From Gp6-AA40 sp035492455 (GTDB lineage Bacteria; Acidobacteriota; Vicinamibacteria; Vicinamibacterales; UBA2999): a stretch of DNA of 64,000 nt. A program made the position numbers and the translations under genes. A model generated the notes under the pieces. That model made no database searches. It worked only from the letters and a program-made list of their open reading frames with translations, and was not told the origin of the DNA. Position 1 is the stretch's first letter. Every line of letters begins with the position of its first letter. Shown piece by piece: positions 42,708 to 50,602 of the stretch. The stretch is from NCBI GenBank assembly GCA_035492455.1, contig DATJJE010000070.1, positions 1 to 64,000 on the forward strand, read 5' to 3'.

Positions 42708-45700
42708 CACCCGCTCGACGAGCACGAAAAGGACCGGAATCAGGCAGACGCCGATGATCGTGGCGATGAGCATGCCGGAAAAGACCGCCATGCCCATCAC
42801 TTTGCGGGCTTCAGCGCCCGCACCCGACGCCGTCAACAGAGGAACGACGCCGAGGATGAACGCGAAGGCGGTCATCAGGATCGGCCGGAACCGAAGCCGC
42901 GCCGCCGACAACGCGGACTCGACCAGCGGCTTGCCCGAGTCGTGCTCCATCTTCGCGAACTCGACGATCAGGATCGCGTTCTTCGCGGCGAGGCCGATCA
43001 GCATGATCAAGCCGATCTGGGCGAAAACGTTATTGATGTAACTGGGGGACATTTGGCGCGCGAGCCAGAGGCCAAGGTAGGCGCCAAACGCCGCAAATGG
43101 CGTCCCGAGGAGCACGCTGAACGGCAGCCCCCAGCTTTCGTACTGTGCCGCGAGGATCAGGAAGACGAGGAAGACCGCGAGCATGAACGTCAGCGCCACG
43201 CCAGGCGCCTTCCGTTCCTGATATGACATGTCCGCCCAGTCGTGGGTCATGTCCGACGGCAGCACGTCGCGCGCGACCTCCTCGAGGGCGTCGAGCGCCT
43301 GCGCCGACGAATAACCGGCCGCGGGAACGCCCGTGAGCTCGGCGGCACGAAAGAGATTGAAACGGTTGGTGAATTCCGGTCCCGCGCTCGGCTTGGTCGT
43401 CAGCAGCGTATCGAGCGGCACCATGCCACCGTCGCGGTTGCGCACGAAGAAGAGTCCGAGCTGCTTGGGATCCTGTCTGAACTGCGGTTCGGCCTGCAGA
43501 TAGACCTTGTACACACGGCCGAACTTATTGAAGTCGTTGACATACGAGCTTCCGAGAAGCGCACCGAGCGTCGTGTTCACGTCGTCGAACGGCACACCAA
43601 CTTTCAGTACTTTGGTCCGATCGATATCGGCATAGATCTGCGGTACGGTTGCGCGATACAACGTGCTGATGCGGCCGATCTCCGGCCGCTTGCGGGCCGC
43701 GTCGATGAAGCGCTGCGTCTGTTGCGCGAGATATTCCGGCGGGCCTCCACTGCGATCCTGCAGCTCGATGGTGAAACCCGCGCCGGTGCCGAGTCCCGGA
43801 ATAGCGGGCGGACCGAACGCGACAACGGACGCCTCGCGGATCTGCTGCGCGAACTCCTTGTTCAGCGCTTGAACGACGCCCGGGGCCGCCGCTTCGGTTC
43901 CATGTCGCTCATGCCATGGTTTCAGCTCAACGAAGAAGAAGCCGATGTTCGAGGAGTACGCGCTGGTCAGGAGACTGTAGCCGCTGATGGTGTTGAAGCC
44001 CGCAACATCGTGATTGCTTGCCAGCACCGCCTCGGCCTTGCGCATCACCGCGTCGGTGCGTTCAAGCGACGCCGCGTCCGGCAGCAAGACGTTGACCAGG
44101 AGATAGCCCTGATCTTCTTCAGGAAGGAACCCGGACGGAACATGTCGGACGAGGACCACCGTCACGTAGACAAGCACGCCCACGAATGCCATGCTGCGAA
44201 GCATCTTGCCGATGAGAATTCCTGCAAAGCTCACGTACGCGTCGGTGGTACGGCCGAAGATTCTGTTGAACCAGTTGTAGAACGGCGTCAGAAGTGTCCG
44301 CTTGCCGCTGGCCGGCTTGAGCAAAAGGGCTGCGAGCGCGGGACTAAGCGTCAACGCGTTCAACACCGACAGCAGCACCGAGAGCGCAATGGTGATTGCG
44401 AACTGCTGGTAGAGCCGTCCGGTAATCCCCCCCATGAAGCCGACCGGTACGAAGACGGCGCTGAGAATCAGCCCGATTGCGATGACCGGCCCTGATACCT
44501 CCTCCATCGCCTTCAACGTCGCTTCCTTCGGCGCCATGCCGTGCTCGATGTGATGCATCACCGCCTCGACCACGACAATCGCGTCGTCGACGACGATGCC
44601 GATGGCGAGAACGAGGCCGAGCAGCGAAAGGACGTTGATCGAAAAGCCGAGCAGCGGAAAGAAGACAAACGCCCCGACAAGCGACACCGGGACCGTCATC
44701 AACGGGATGAGCGTGGCGCGCCAGTTCTGCAGGAACACGAACACGACGATGATGACGAGGACGACGGCTTCAAACAGCGTGTGGACGATCTCCTTGATTC
44801 CCTCCGACACGGGCAGCGTCGTGTCGAGCGAGACCACGTACTCCATGTCGCGCGGGAACCGCTTCGACAGCTCGGCCATCGTCGATTTGATTTGGTTGGC
44901 GACCTGGAGCGCATTCGTGCCGGGAATCTGAAAGACCGCGATCACCGCCGCCGGTTTGCCGTCGTGTCGGCCGACGGCGTTGTACAGCATGGTGCCCAGT
45001 TCGATGCGCGCGACGTCCTTCAGCCGCACCTGGGAGCCGTCGGGCAGCGTGCGCAGGATGATGTCGCCGAACTCGTCCTCGTTGAGGAGGCGTCCCTTCG
45101 TCCGGACGGTATAGGTGTACTCGGTGCCGGACGCCGCCGGCGGTCCGCCGATCTGTCCGGACGGCAACAGCTGGTTCTGCTGGCCAATCGCGTTGGTTAT
45201 GTCCGGGATCGTGATCCCGAGGCGGCCAATCTGATCGGGTCGCAGCCAGATGCGCATGGCGTAGTCGCTGCCGCCGAACAGATTGATTTGACCAACACCC
45301 GGAATACGCGCGATGGCGTCGTTGACGTTGATCGTCGCGTAATTCGAGAGGAAGTTATTGTCGTAGCTTCCGTGCGGCGACTTAATAGAGATGATGAGCA
45401 GTGGAAAGGCGAGCGCCTTTTTCACCGAGACGCCGTAATTCTTCACCGCCTGCGGCATCTGCGGCATCGCCTGGTTGACGCGGTTCTGCGTCAGCACGTT
45501 GTTCATGTCGAGGTTCGATCCGACTTCGAACGACACCTTCAGCGTCAGCGTCCCGTCATTGGCGTTGGTCGACTTCATGTAGATGCCGTTTTCAACGCCG
45601 TTGATCTGTTGTTCGAGCGGTGTGGCGACGGACGACTCGACGTCGGTGGCGCTGGCACCAATGAAAGTGGTCGTCACCTGAACCATCGGCGGCACGATTT

Positions 45701-45809
45701 CGGGGTACTGCGCGACGGGAAGTCGCTGCATCGCGACCACTCCGAGCAGCACGATGATGATGGACATCACCATCGCGACGATCGGTCGGTTCACGAAGAA
45801 GCGAGCCAT
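41316..45809 (-). CDS. RND efflux pump fused in frame to its outer-membrane factor
   Basis: One uninterrupted frame of 1497 codons. Residues 1-1034 are an HAE1-type (AcrB/MexB-like) RND pump: MARFFVNRPIVAMVMSIII, porter domains, the TM4 proton-relay motif GIVVDDAIVVVEAV near residue 400, and a final helix ending IPVLFVLVERV. Residues 1035-1497 are a complete TolC/OprM-like outer-membrane factor with its own lipoprotein signal starting MNRRVAILRTATAMLAMF, lipobox LAGC, and OMF motifs such as LSWELDLFGRIRREHEA and LLERRPDVVEAEQLL. The second part could be made from an internal ATG at 42707, because a lipoprotein signal in the middle of a polypeptide would not work normally. The adaptor gene lies 3 bases upstream. 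Together they make a full tripartite exporter. Substrates are unknown. Confidence 0.93.
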   Translation of the reverse strand: MARFFVNRPIVAMVMSIIIVLLGVVAMQRLPVAQYPEIVPPMVQVTTTFIGASATDVESSVATPLEQQINGVENGIYMKSTNANDGTLTLKVSFEVGSNLDMNNVLTQNRVNQAMPQMPQAVKNYGVSVKKALAFPLLIISIKSPHGSYDNNFLSNYATINVNDAIARIPGVGQINLFGGSDYAMRIWLRPDQIGRLGITIPDITNAIGQQNQLLPSGQIGGPPAASGTEYTYTVRTKGRLLNEDEFGDIILRTLPDGSQVRLKDVARIELGTMLYNAVGRHDGKPAAVIAVFQIPGTNALQVANQIKSTMAELSKRFPRDMEYVVSLDTTLPVSEGIKEIVHTLFEAVVLVIIVVFVFLQNWRATLIPLMTVPVSLVGAFVFFPLLGFSINVLSLLGLVLAIGIVVDDAIVVVEAVMHHIEHGMAPKEATLKAMEEVSGPVIAIGLILSAVFVPVGFMGGITGRLYQQFAITIALSVLLSVLNALTLSPALAALLLKPASGKRTLLTPFYNWFNRIFGRTTDAYVSFAGILIGKMLRSMAFVGVLVYVTVVLVRHVPSGFLPEEDQGYLLVNVLLPDAASLERTDAVMRKAEAVLASNHDVAGFNTISGYSLLTSAYSSNIGFFFVELKPWHERHGTEAAAPGVVQALNKEFAQQIREASVVAFGPPAIPGLGTGAGFTIELQDRSGGPPEYLAQQTQRFIDAARKRPEIGRISTLYRATVPQIYADIDRTKVLKVGVPFDDVNTTLGALLGSSYVNDFNKFGRVYKVYLQAEPQFRQDPKQLGLFFVRNRDGGMVPLDTLLTTKPSAGPEFTNRFNLFRAAELTGVPAAGYSSAQALDALEEVARDVLPSDMTHDWADMSYQERKAPGVALTFMLAVFLVFLILAAQYESWGLPFSVLLGTPFAAFGAYLGLWLARQMSPSYINNVFAQIGLIMLIGLAAKNAILIVEFAKMEHDSGKPLVESALSAARLRFRPILMTAFAFILGVVPLLTASGAGAEARKVMGMAVFSGMLIATIIGVCLIPVLFVLVERVMNRRVAILRTATAMLAMFLAGCGPVGADYHRPPVVTPPQFRFVETSEAASLADLRWWQVFEDPTLQALIREAIANNLDLRAAAARVERFRAEAGIAKSFLYPQVDAAAAYTVQQNSGTNNGDVQQNTVYGFQLSWELDLFGRIRREHEAAVARMLASEQGRRGVLVTLVADVASTYFLLRELDVQLDIARRTLSVSNETVTFFENRLNGGVSNQLEVDRVTAFRTEAAAAIPDLERQIAVAENGISLLIGRPPAPVARERLDTLPSPPPLIPPGLPAALLERRPDVVEAEQLLVAANANVGAAKALFYPAISLTSFLGGISGGLSTLLGGSGAVWQAAPSLLQPVFTGGRLRNNLEATRASYDEAVAQYEKAALNGYREVANALITVQKLADIYTEQQTGVASLRSAADLSRARFNNGLASYIEILTADQDLFEQQLQLAQTSGAELRARAELYRALGGGWQP

Positions 45810-45812
45810 GAT

Positions 45813-46973
45813 CTAGTGCCCCGGGCCCGATGTCGCCGTTGGTTGCGGCTCGGTGGGTTCGCGCATTGGCCTGGTGCGCACGGTCGAGCCCTCGGCAATC
45901 GCCTGGACGCCTTCGGCAACGACTTGCTCTCCGGCGTGAAGTCCGTTGTCGATCACCCAGAGATCGCCGACGCGTGCGCCCACCGTCACATTGCGGAAAG
46001 AGACTTTGTTCGTTTCATCCACCACCGCGACGCTGTACAGGTTCTGCAGCTCCTGCACAGCGCGCTGCGGGACGAGCAGCGCGTTCTTGCGCACGTCGAG
46101 CAGCAGACGCGCGCGGCCGTACTGACCGGGTCGGAGAACGAACTGGGGATTCGGAAAAACGATCTGAATGCCAAGGGTGCCGGTTGCGGGATTGACCTGT
46201 CGATCGACGACCTCTACGCGGCCAGTGAACGGATGCACCGTGCCGTCGGCAAGCGTGAGCTCGATGCCTTCGGCGCGCGGTTGCTTGCCGGTCTGCGCGG
46301 GCTGCCGCTTGACGAGGCGAAGATAGTCGGCCTCGGTGAGGGCCACGCGGAAGATCACCGGATCGATTTGTGAGACGACGGTTAACAGCGTGGCTTCGCC
46401 GCGCCCGACAAGATTGCCAGCCTTGAACAGCGTCGAGCCGACCAGGCCATCTATTGGTGAGTAAACGCGGGTGTATCCAAGATTGAGCGACGCCTCGTCG
46501 ACCGCGGCGCGCGCGGCGTCCACCTGCGAGCCGGCTGCTTCCCGCGCCGATCGTGCGTCGTCGAGCTCCTGCTGGCTCACCGCGCGCTGTGCCGCAAGCG
46601 GTGTGTACCGGTTGACGTCGTTCGTTGTCTTCTCGAGACGTGCGCGAGCCGTTTCGAGATCCGCTTTCGCGCCCGAGAGCGCCGCTTCAAGCGGCTTGGG
46701 ATCGATCGTGTAAAGCAGCGTGCCCTTCTTCACGAACGACCCCTCGCGGAAGTTTACCGTCTGCAGAAAGCCTTCGACGCGTGCGCGGATGTCGACATCC
46801 TGAAAACCTTCAGTCTGTCCCGCCAGCTCGAGGTACACCGGAACGTCCTGCTGAATAACCCGGGTGACGTAAACCTCTGGAGGCGCCGCCGCCGGTGGTG
46901 CCGCTTCGCGACACCCGACTCCGAACGCGAAGACGGCGACGGCATTGAGGAAGAGTGCCCGCGTTCGGTCCAT
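45813..46973 (-). CDS. RND efflux periplasmic adaptor (membrane fusion lipoprotein)
   Basis: From ATG 46973 the product is 386 residues with a lipoprotein signal (ALFLNAVAVFAFGVGC). The adaptor layout is clear: beta-barrel/lipoyl start YVTRVIQQDVPVYLELAGQT, RVEGFLQTVNFREGSFVKKG, a long coiled-coil hairpin (about 100-165; KADLETARARLEKTTNDVNR), the second lipoyl half YTRVYSPIDGLVG, and RVEVVDRQVNPATGTLGIQI. It links the RND pump to the outer-membrane factor in the periplasm. An upstream in-frame start at 47048 would add 25 residues ahead of the signal and is less likely. It is the first gene of the efflux operon. Confidence 0.93.
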   Translation of the reverse strand: MDRTRALFLNAVAVFAFGVGCREAAPPAAAPPEVYVTRVIQQDVPVYLELAGQTEGFQDVDIRARVEGFLQTVNFREGSFVKKGTLLYTIDPKPLEAALSGAKADLETARARLEKTTNDVNRYTPLAAQRAVSQQELDDARSAREAAGSQVDAARAAVDEASLNLGYTRVYSPIDGLVGSTLFKAGNLVGRGEATLLTVVSQIDPVIFRVALTEADYLRLVKRQPAQTGKQPRAEGIELTLADGTVHPFTGRVEVVDRQVNPATGTLGIQIVFPNPQFVLRPGQYGRARLLLDVRKNALLVPQRAVQELQNLYSVAVVDETNKVSFRNVTVGARVGDLWVIDNGLHAGEQVVAEGVQAIAEGSTVRTRPMREPTEPQPTATSGPGH

Positions 46974-47042
46974 GGCGACCGGGCAGAGGCAATAGTCGAT
47001 CCGCCGCGCTGAGCCATGACGGGCGTCCGTTTGCGGAGTTGC

Positions 47043-47082
47043 CGTCACTGTGCCTCGTCACGCCGTCACAGCAACCCGTGAC
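47043..47082. promoter_or_regulatory. Cluster of CGTCAC/GTGAC half-sites in the divergent region
   Basis: CGTCAC at 47043-47048, 47056-47061 and 47064-47069, and the inverse GTGAC at 47078-47082; the last two form GTCAC-N8-GTGAC. They lie between the divergent efflux adaptor and ATPase operons, where a shared operator could sit. No regulator is nearby and no clear -35/-10 was identified. Confidence 0.3.
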
Positions 47083-47165
47083 ATCAGCACCGACGGTCCG
47101 CGTCAAACGCCGATAGAGGACGCATCAGCGACCGTGGCATGTGAACTGCTCGGCAATGTGGCGTC

Positions 47166-47969
47166 GTGGCAGGGCATACGCTTTCGCAGAAGGCCGTCGA
47201 CCTCGCGCAGCCGTTGGGAATGCCAATCACCAATTCGATGGTCGTAACCTGGATTGCGGCGGTGGCGCTCATCGCCTTCGCGCAGCTGGCGACGCGCAGC
47301 ATGCAGCAGGTACCTGCGGGCGCGCAGAACTTCCTGGAGTGGACGATCGAGAACCTCTATAACTTCTTGAGCGGACTCCTCGGCGAGCACCTGGTGCAAC
47401 GGACTTTCTGGTTCTTCGCCACGATCTTCATCTTCATCCTGTCGGCCAACTGGATGGGGCTGATCCCCGGCGTCGGGTCAATCGGCTGGGGACACTATGC
47501 CGAGGGCCACTTCGTCATCGACGAGCCGTTACTCCGCGGCGCGAACGCCGACGTAAACATGACTCTCGCGATGGCGCTCGTGTTCTTCGTGTGCTGGATC
47601 GTATGGAGCTTCCAGGAAGTCGGCCCGCGCGGTTTCTTCAAGGAGCTGTTCGGCGCGAAAGGGGAGAGTACCGGCCCGCTCAAGGTGCTGCTCGCGGTTG
47701 TGTTCTTCGCCGCGGGTCTCCTCGAAGTCGTATCTATCTTGTTCCGCCCGGTGTCATTGAGCTTCCGGCTGTATGGAAACATCTTCGCCGGCGAAACCAT
47801 GCTCGAGACGATGGCGCGCGTGCCGAGCATCGGATGGCTCGTGCAGGTGCCGTTCTACTTCCTGGAATTGCTGGTCGGACTGGTGCAGGCGCTTGTGTTC
47901 ATGCTGCTGACGGCGGTGTTCACGCTCCTGATGTGCCGGCACGAAACAGGCGAGGAGTCACATGGCTGA
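47166..47969 (+). CDS. atpB: F-type ATPase subunit a
   Basis: A 267-residue membrane subunit of Fo that forms the proton half-channels beside the c ring. The essential arginine is about R201 in LSFRLYGNIFAGETM; TFWFFATIFIFILSANWMGLIPG and the last helices LVGLVQALVFMLLTAVFTLL are typical. The listed start is GTG 47166; no ATG fits upstream and Met19 (47220) is an alternative. It is the first gene of an operon a-c-b-delta-alpha-gamma-beta-epsilon, the standard bacterial order. No atpI or N-ATPase-type atpQ/atpR precedes it. Its end overlaps atpE by 8 bases. Confidence 0.95.
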   Translation: MAGHTLSQKAVDLAQPLGMPITNSMVVTWIAAVALIAFAQLATRSMQQVPAGAQNFLEWTIENLYNFLSGLLGEHLVQRTFWFFATIFIFILSANWMGLIPGVGSIGWGHYAEGHFVIDEPLLRGANADVNMTLAMALVFFVCWIVWSFQEVGPRGFFKELFGAKGESTGPLKVLLAVVFFAAGLLEVVSILFRPVSLSFRLYGNIFAGETMLETMARVPSIGWLVQVPFYFLELLVGLVQALVFMLLTAVFTLLMCRHETGEESHG

Positions 47970-48147
47970 TTTGTATATCGGCATCGCCGCGCTTGGCGCG
48001 GCGCTGGCAGTGGGTTTGATCGGTGCCTCGGCGGCCGCGGCGGTGGGACGGAATCCTGGTTCCTCCACTCCCGTAATGGTGCAGTCCATCCTGTCCATCG
48101 CGTTCGCCGAGGCCATCGTTTTCTACGTGCTGTTCCTCGTGAGGTGA
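47962..48147 (+). CDS. atpE: F-type ATPase subunit c, unusually short
   Basis: Only 61 residues, against roughly 70-90 in most bacteria. Helix 1 (about 4-29; GAALAVGLIGASAAAAV) lacks the usual polar N-terminus. The loop is R30-N31-P32 in place of RQP. Helix 2 carries the ion-binding glutamate E50 (SIAFAEAIVFYVLF), with Y55 at +5 as in cyanobacterial and chloroplast proton rings, and ends only 11 residues after the Glu. A valine stands where sodium-type c subunits have the liganding glutamine before the loop, so proton use is favoured. It overlaps atpB and is followed by atpF after 3 bases. Confidence 0.93.
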   Translation: MADLYIGIAALGAALAVGLIGASAAAAVGRNPGSSTPVMVQSILSIAFAEAIVFYVLFLVR

Positions 48148-48150
48148 GCG

Positions 48151-48654
48151 GTGCAGCAGCTCGCGCAGACGTTCGGCGTTGACTGGCCGCACCTGATCGC
48201 ACAGGTCGTCAGCTTCTCGATCGTCTGCGCGCTGCTCTACCGGCTGGCGTATACGCCGGTGCTCGCCATGCTTGCCAGGCGCAGGGAGTTGATCGCGCAG
48301 GGGCTCGTCAACACCGAAAAGATCAACGCCGCCCTGGCGGCCATCGAGGTGCGGCGTGAACAGACGCTTTCCGCCGCACGCGATGAAGCGGCCTCCATCG
48401 TGGAGCAGGCGCGTACGCTGGGAAGGCGAATGCACGAACAGGAAACCGACAAAGCAGTCGCTGCCGCAAATCGCATCCTGCTGCGCGCGCGGGCACAGGC
48501 GGCCGCCGAGCGTACGCAGTTGATGGCGACCGCCAGGCGCGACCTGGGTCGCCTTGTTGTCGAGACGACTGCCGCTGTGGCGGGCAGAGTGCTCACCGAG
48601 GACGATCAGCGCCGTCTCGCCGAGGAGACCACGCGCCAGTTGAAAGCGGCGTAA
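48151..48654 (+). CDS. atpF: F-type ATPase subunit b
   Basis: A 167-residue peripheral stalk subunit. One N-terminal membrane helix (LIAQVVSFSIVCALLYRLAY) is followed by a long charged, alanine-rich coiled coil (about 45-165; REQTLSAARDEAASIVEQAR; NRILLRARAQAAAERTQL). It joins subunit a to F1 and resists rotation. The listed start is GTG 48151, 3 bases after atpE. Only one b gene is present, so a b2 homodimer is expected rather than b/b'. Confidence 0.93.
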   Translation: MQQLAQTFGVDWPHLIAQVVSFSIVCALLYRLAYTPVLAMLARRRELIAQGLVNTEKINAALAAIEVRREQTLSAARDEAASIVEQARTLGRRMHEQETDKAVAAANRILLRARAQAAAERTQLMATARRDLGRLVVETTAAVAGRVLTEDDQRRLAEETTRQLKAA

Positions 48655-48672
48655 TTCGACCGGGTTGAGCCA

Positions 48673-49065
48673 ATGCAGATCTCCCGCAAAGTCAGACGTG
48701 ACGCAGTGCGACTCTGGCGGCTATGCCTTGTTCATGGTCGTCCCGACGCGGGTCGGCTTCGCGACGTCGTCGCTCGCGTGGTCGAGAGGCGGCACGCAGG
48801 CGCCATTCCCGTGCTGGCGCAGCTTCGAAAATTCCTCTACCTCGACGCGACCCGATGGTCGGCACTCGTTGAGACCGCGACTCCGCTGAACAAACAGGAG
48901 AGCGAGGACATCGACCACGCGCTGACACTCCACTATGGAGAGGGGTTGACCACCATGTTCATCGTCAACCCGTCATTGATCGGCGGCGTACGGATTACGG
49001 CGGGCAGCGATGTCTACGACGGCAGCGTACGCGCCCGGCTGGACGCCATCGAACGTTCTTTCTGA
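48673..49065 (+). CDS. atpH: F-type ATPase subunit delta, shortened
   Basis: A 130-residue protein in the delta position. Its C-terminal half matches OSCP/delta (MFIVNPSLIGGVRITAGSDVYDGSVRARLDAI), but the N-terminal helical domain that caps F1 is only about 65 residues instead of about 105, so the whole is some 45-50 residues shorter than usual. It starts ARKVRR-like basic (ISRKVRRDAVRLW) and lacks the normal YAxALFELA motif. It still probably connects the b stalk to alpha, perhaps with altered contacts. The stop is 1 base before the atpA start. Confidence 0.85.
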   Translation: MQISRKVRRDAVRLWRLCLVHGRPDAGRLRDVVARVVERRHAGAIPVLAQLRKFLYLDATRWSALVETATPLNKQESEDIDHALTLHYGEGLTTMFIVNPSLIGGVRITAGSDVYDGSVRARLDAIERSF

Positions 49066-49066
49066 T

Positions 49067-50599
49067 ATGGCGACTCTCGTACAGGAACTCGAGGAGCGGA
49101 TCGCGGGCGTTCGCACTGCTGCGCAGAAGCAGAGTGTCGGCGTCATTCGCGAGATCGGCGACGGTGTCGCACGGGTGGAGGGACTCGGCGACGTGATGCT
49201 CAACGAGATGCTCGACCTGGGCAACGGCGTCACGGGTCTGGCGCTCAGTCTCGACGAGACCGACGTTGGCGTCATCATCCTCGGCGACGACACGCGCCTC
49301 CAGGAAGGCGCCAGCGTTCGCGCCACTGGCAAGCTGCTGCAGGTGCCTGTTGGCAACGCACTGCTCGGCCGTGTCGTGAACACGCTCGGTGAGCCGCTCG
49401 ACGGCAAGGGTCCGATTGGCGCGTCCGAGTCTTATTCAGTGGAAGCAATCGCGCCCGGTATCATGCGTCGCCGACCGATCAGTCAACCGGTGGAGACCGG
49501 GATCATGGCTATCGACGCGATGATTCCGATAGGCCGCGGGCAGCGCGAGCTCATCATCGGCGATCGCGCCACCGGTAAGACCACCATTTGCGTCGACACC
49601 ATCATCAATCAGGCTCGCCTGAACAACGCGGCGGACGCACGCGGCGATACGAGCTATCGACGCCTCTACTGCATCTACGTGGCCATCGGGCAGAAGCAAT
49701 CGACGATCGCGCAGCTCGTCTCGGTTCTGCAGGACGCCGAGGCGATGCCTTACACGATCGTCGTGGCGGCGCCGGCAGCGGACTCAGCGACGAGTCAGTA
49801 TCTCGCGCCGTTTGCCGGCGCCGCGATGGGCGAGTGGTTCATGCACAACGGCATGGACGCCCTCATCGTCTACGACGATCTGTCGAAGCACGCCGTGGCT
49901 TACCGGCAGGTCTCGCTGGTGTTGAGACGACCGTCGGGACGGGAGGCGTATCCAGGTGACATCTTTTACCTGCACAGCCGTCTACTCGAGCGCGCCGCAC
50001 GTGTTGGCGAGAAGTACGGCGACGGTTCGCTGACCGCGCTGCCGATCATCGAAACGCAGGCAGGCGACGTCTCGGCATACATCCCGACAAACGTCATCTC
50101 GATCACGGACGGGCAGATTTATCTGGAGACCGATCTGTTCTACCAGGGCATCCGGCCCGCGATTTCCGTCGGTCTTTCGGTTTCGCGCGTCGGCTCGGCC
50201 GCGCAGCACAAGGCGATGAAGCAGGTTGCCGGACGCCTCAAGGGAGACCTCGCACAGTTCAGGGAGCTGGCGGCGTTCGCACAGTTCGGCTCCGAGCTCG
50301 ACGCCTCGACGCAGGCGAAGATCGATCGCGGCAGGGGCATCATCGAGTTATTCAACCAGCCGCAGCACGATCCGCTGCCGTTCGAGGTGCAGGTGGCGTT
50401 GCTGTGGGCCGTGCAGAACGGCTACTTCGATCGCGTACCGGTGCCGCGCGTGAAAGAGTATCAGCGGCGGTTCGTCGAACATCTGACGACATCTGCACCC
50501 GACCTTCTGCCGCGCATCGCTGCCGGCCATCCCATTGGCGATCCGCTCACGGCCGACTTGACGGCGGCCTGCGACGCCTTCACGCATCTGTGGAAGTAA
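49067..50599 (+). CDS. atpA: F-type ATPase subunit alpha
   Basis: A 510-residue non-catalytic nucleotide-binding subunit of F1. It has the N-terminal delta-contact helix (MATLVQELEERIAGV), the crown beta-barrel, the P-loop GDRATGKT, QKQSTIAQLVSVL, LIVYDDLSKHAVAYRQVSL and the arginine-finger region ISVGLSVSRVGSAAQ. The length is normal. ATG 49067 follows the atpH stop by 1 base and gives the family N-terminus; an upstream in-frame ATG at 49010 would overlap atpH. Part of the ATPase operon. Confidence 0.97.
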   Translation: MATLVQELEERIAGVRTAAQKQSVGVIREIGDGVARVEGLGDVMLNEMLDLGNGVTGLALSLDETDVGVIILGDDTRLQEGASVRATGKLLQVPVGNALLGRVVNTLGEPLDGKGPIGASESYSVEAIAPGIMRRRPISQPVETGIMAIDAMIPIGRGQRELIIGDRATGKTTICVDTIINQARLNNAADARGDTSYRRLYCIYVAIGQKQSTIAQLVSVLQDAEAMPYTIVVAAPAADSATSQYLAPFAGAAMGEWFMHNGMDALIVYDDLSKHAVAYRQVSLVLRRPSGREAYPGDIFYLHSRLLERAARVGEKYGDGSLTALPIIETQAGDVSAYIPTNVISITDGQIYLETDLFYQGIRPAISVGLSVSRVGSAAQHKAMKQVAGRLKGDLAQFRELAAFAQFGSELDASTQAKIDRGRGIIELFNQPQHDPLPFEVQVALLWAVQNGYFDRVPVPRVKEYQRRFVEHLTTSAPDLLPRIAAGHPIGDPLTADLTAACDAFTHLWK

Positions 50600-50602
50600 T
50601 CC

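Noticed and set aside
44541..46373. 610-codon plus-strand frame opposite the RND pump and adaptor
   Set aside because: Low-complexity Asp/His/Arg-rich translation, typical of the complement of a real gene; it spans two genes on the other strand.
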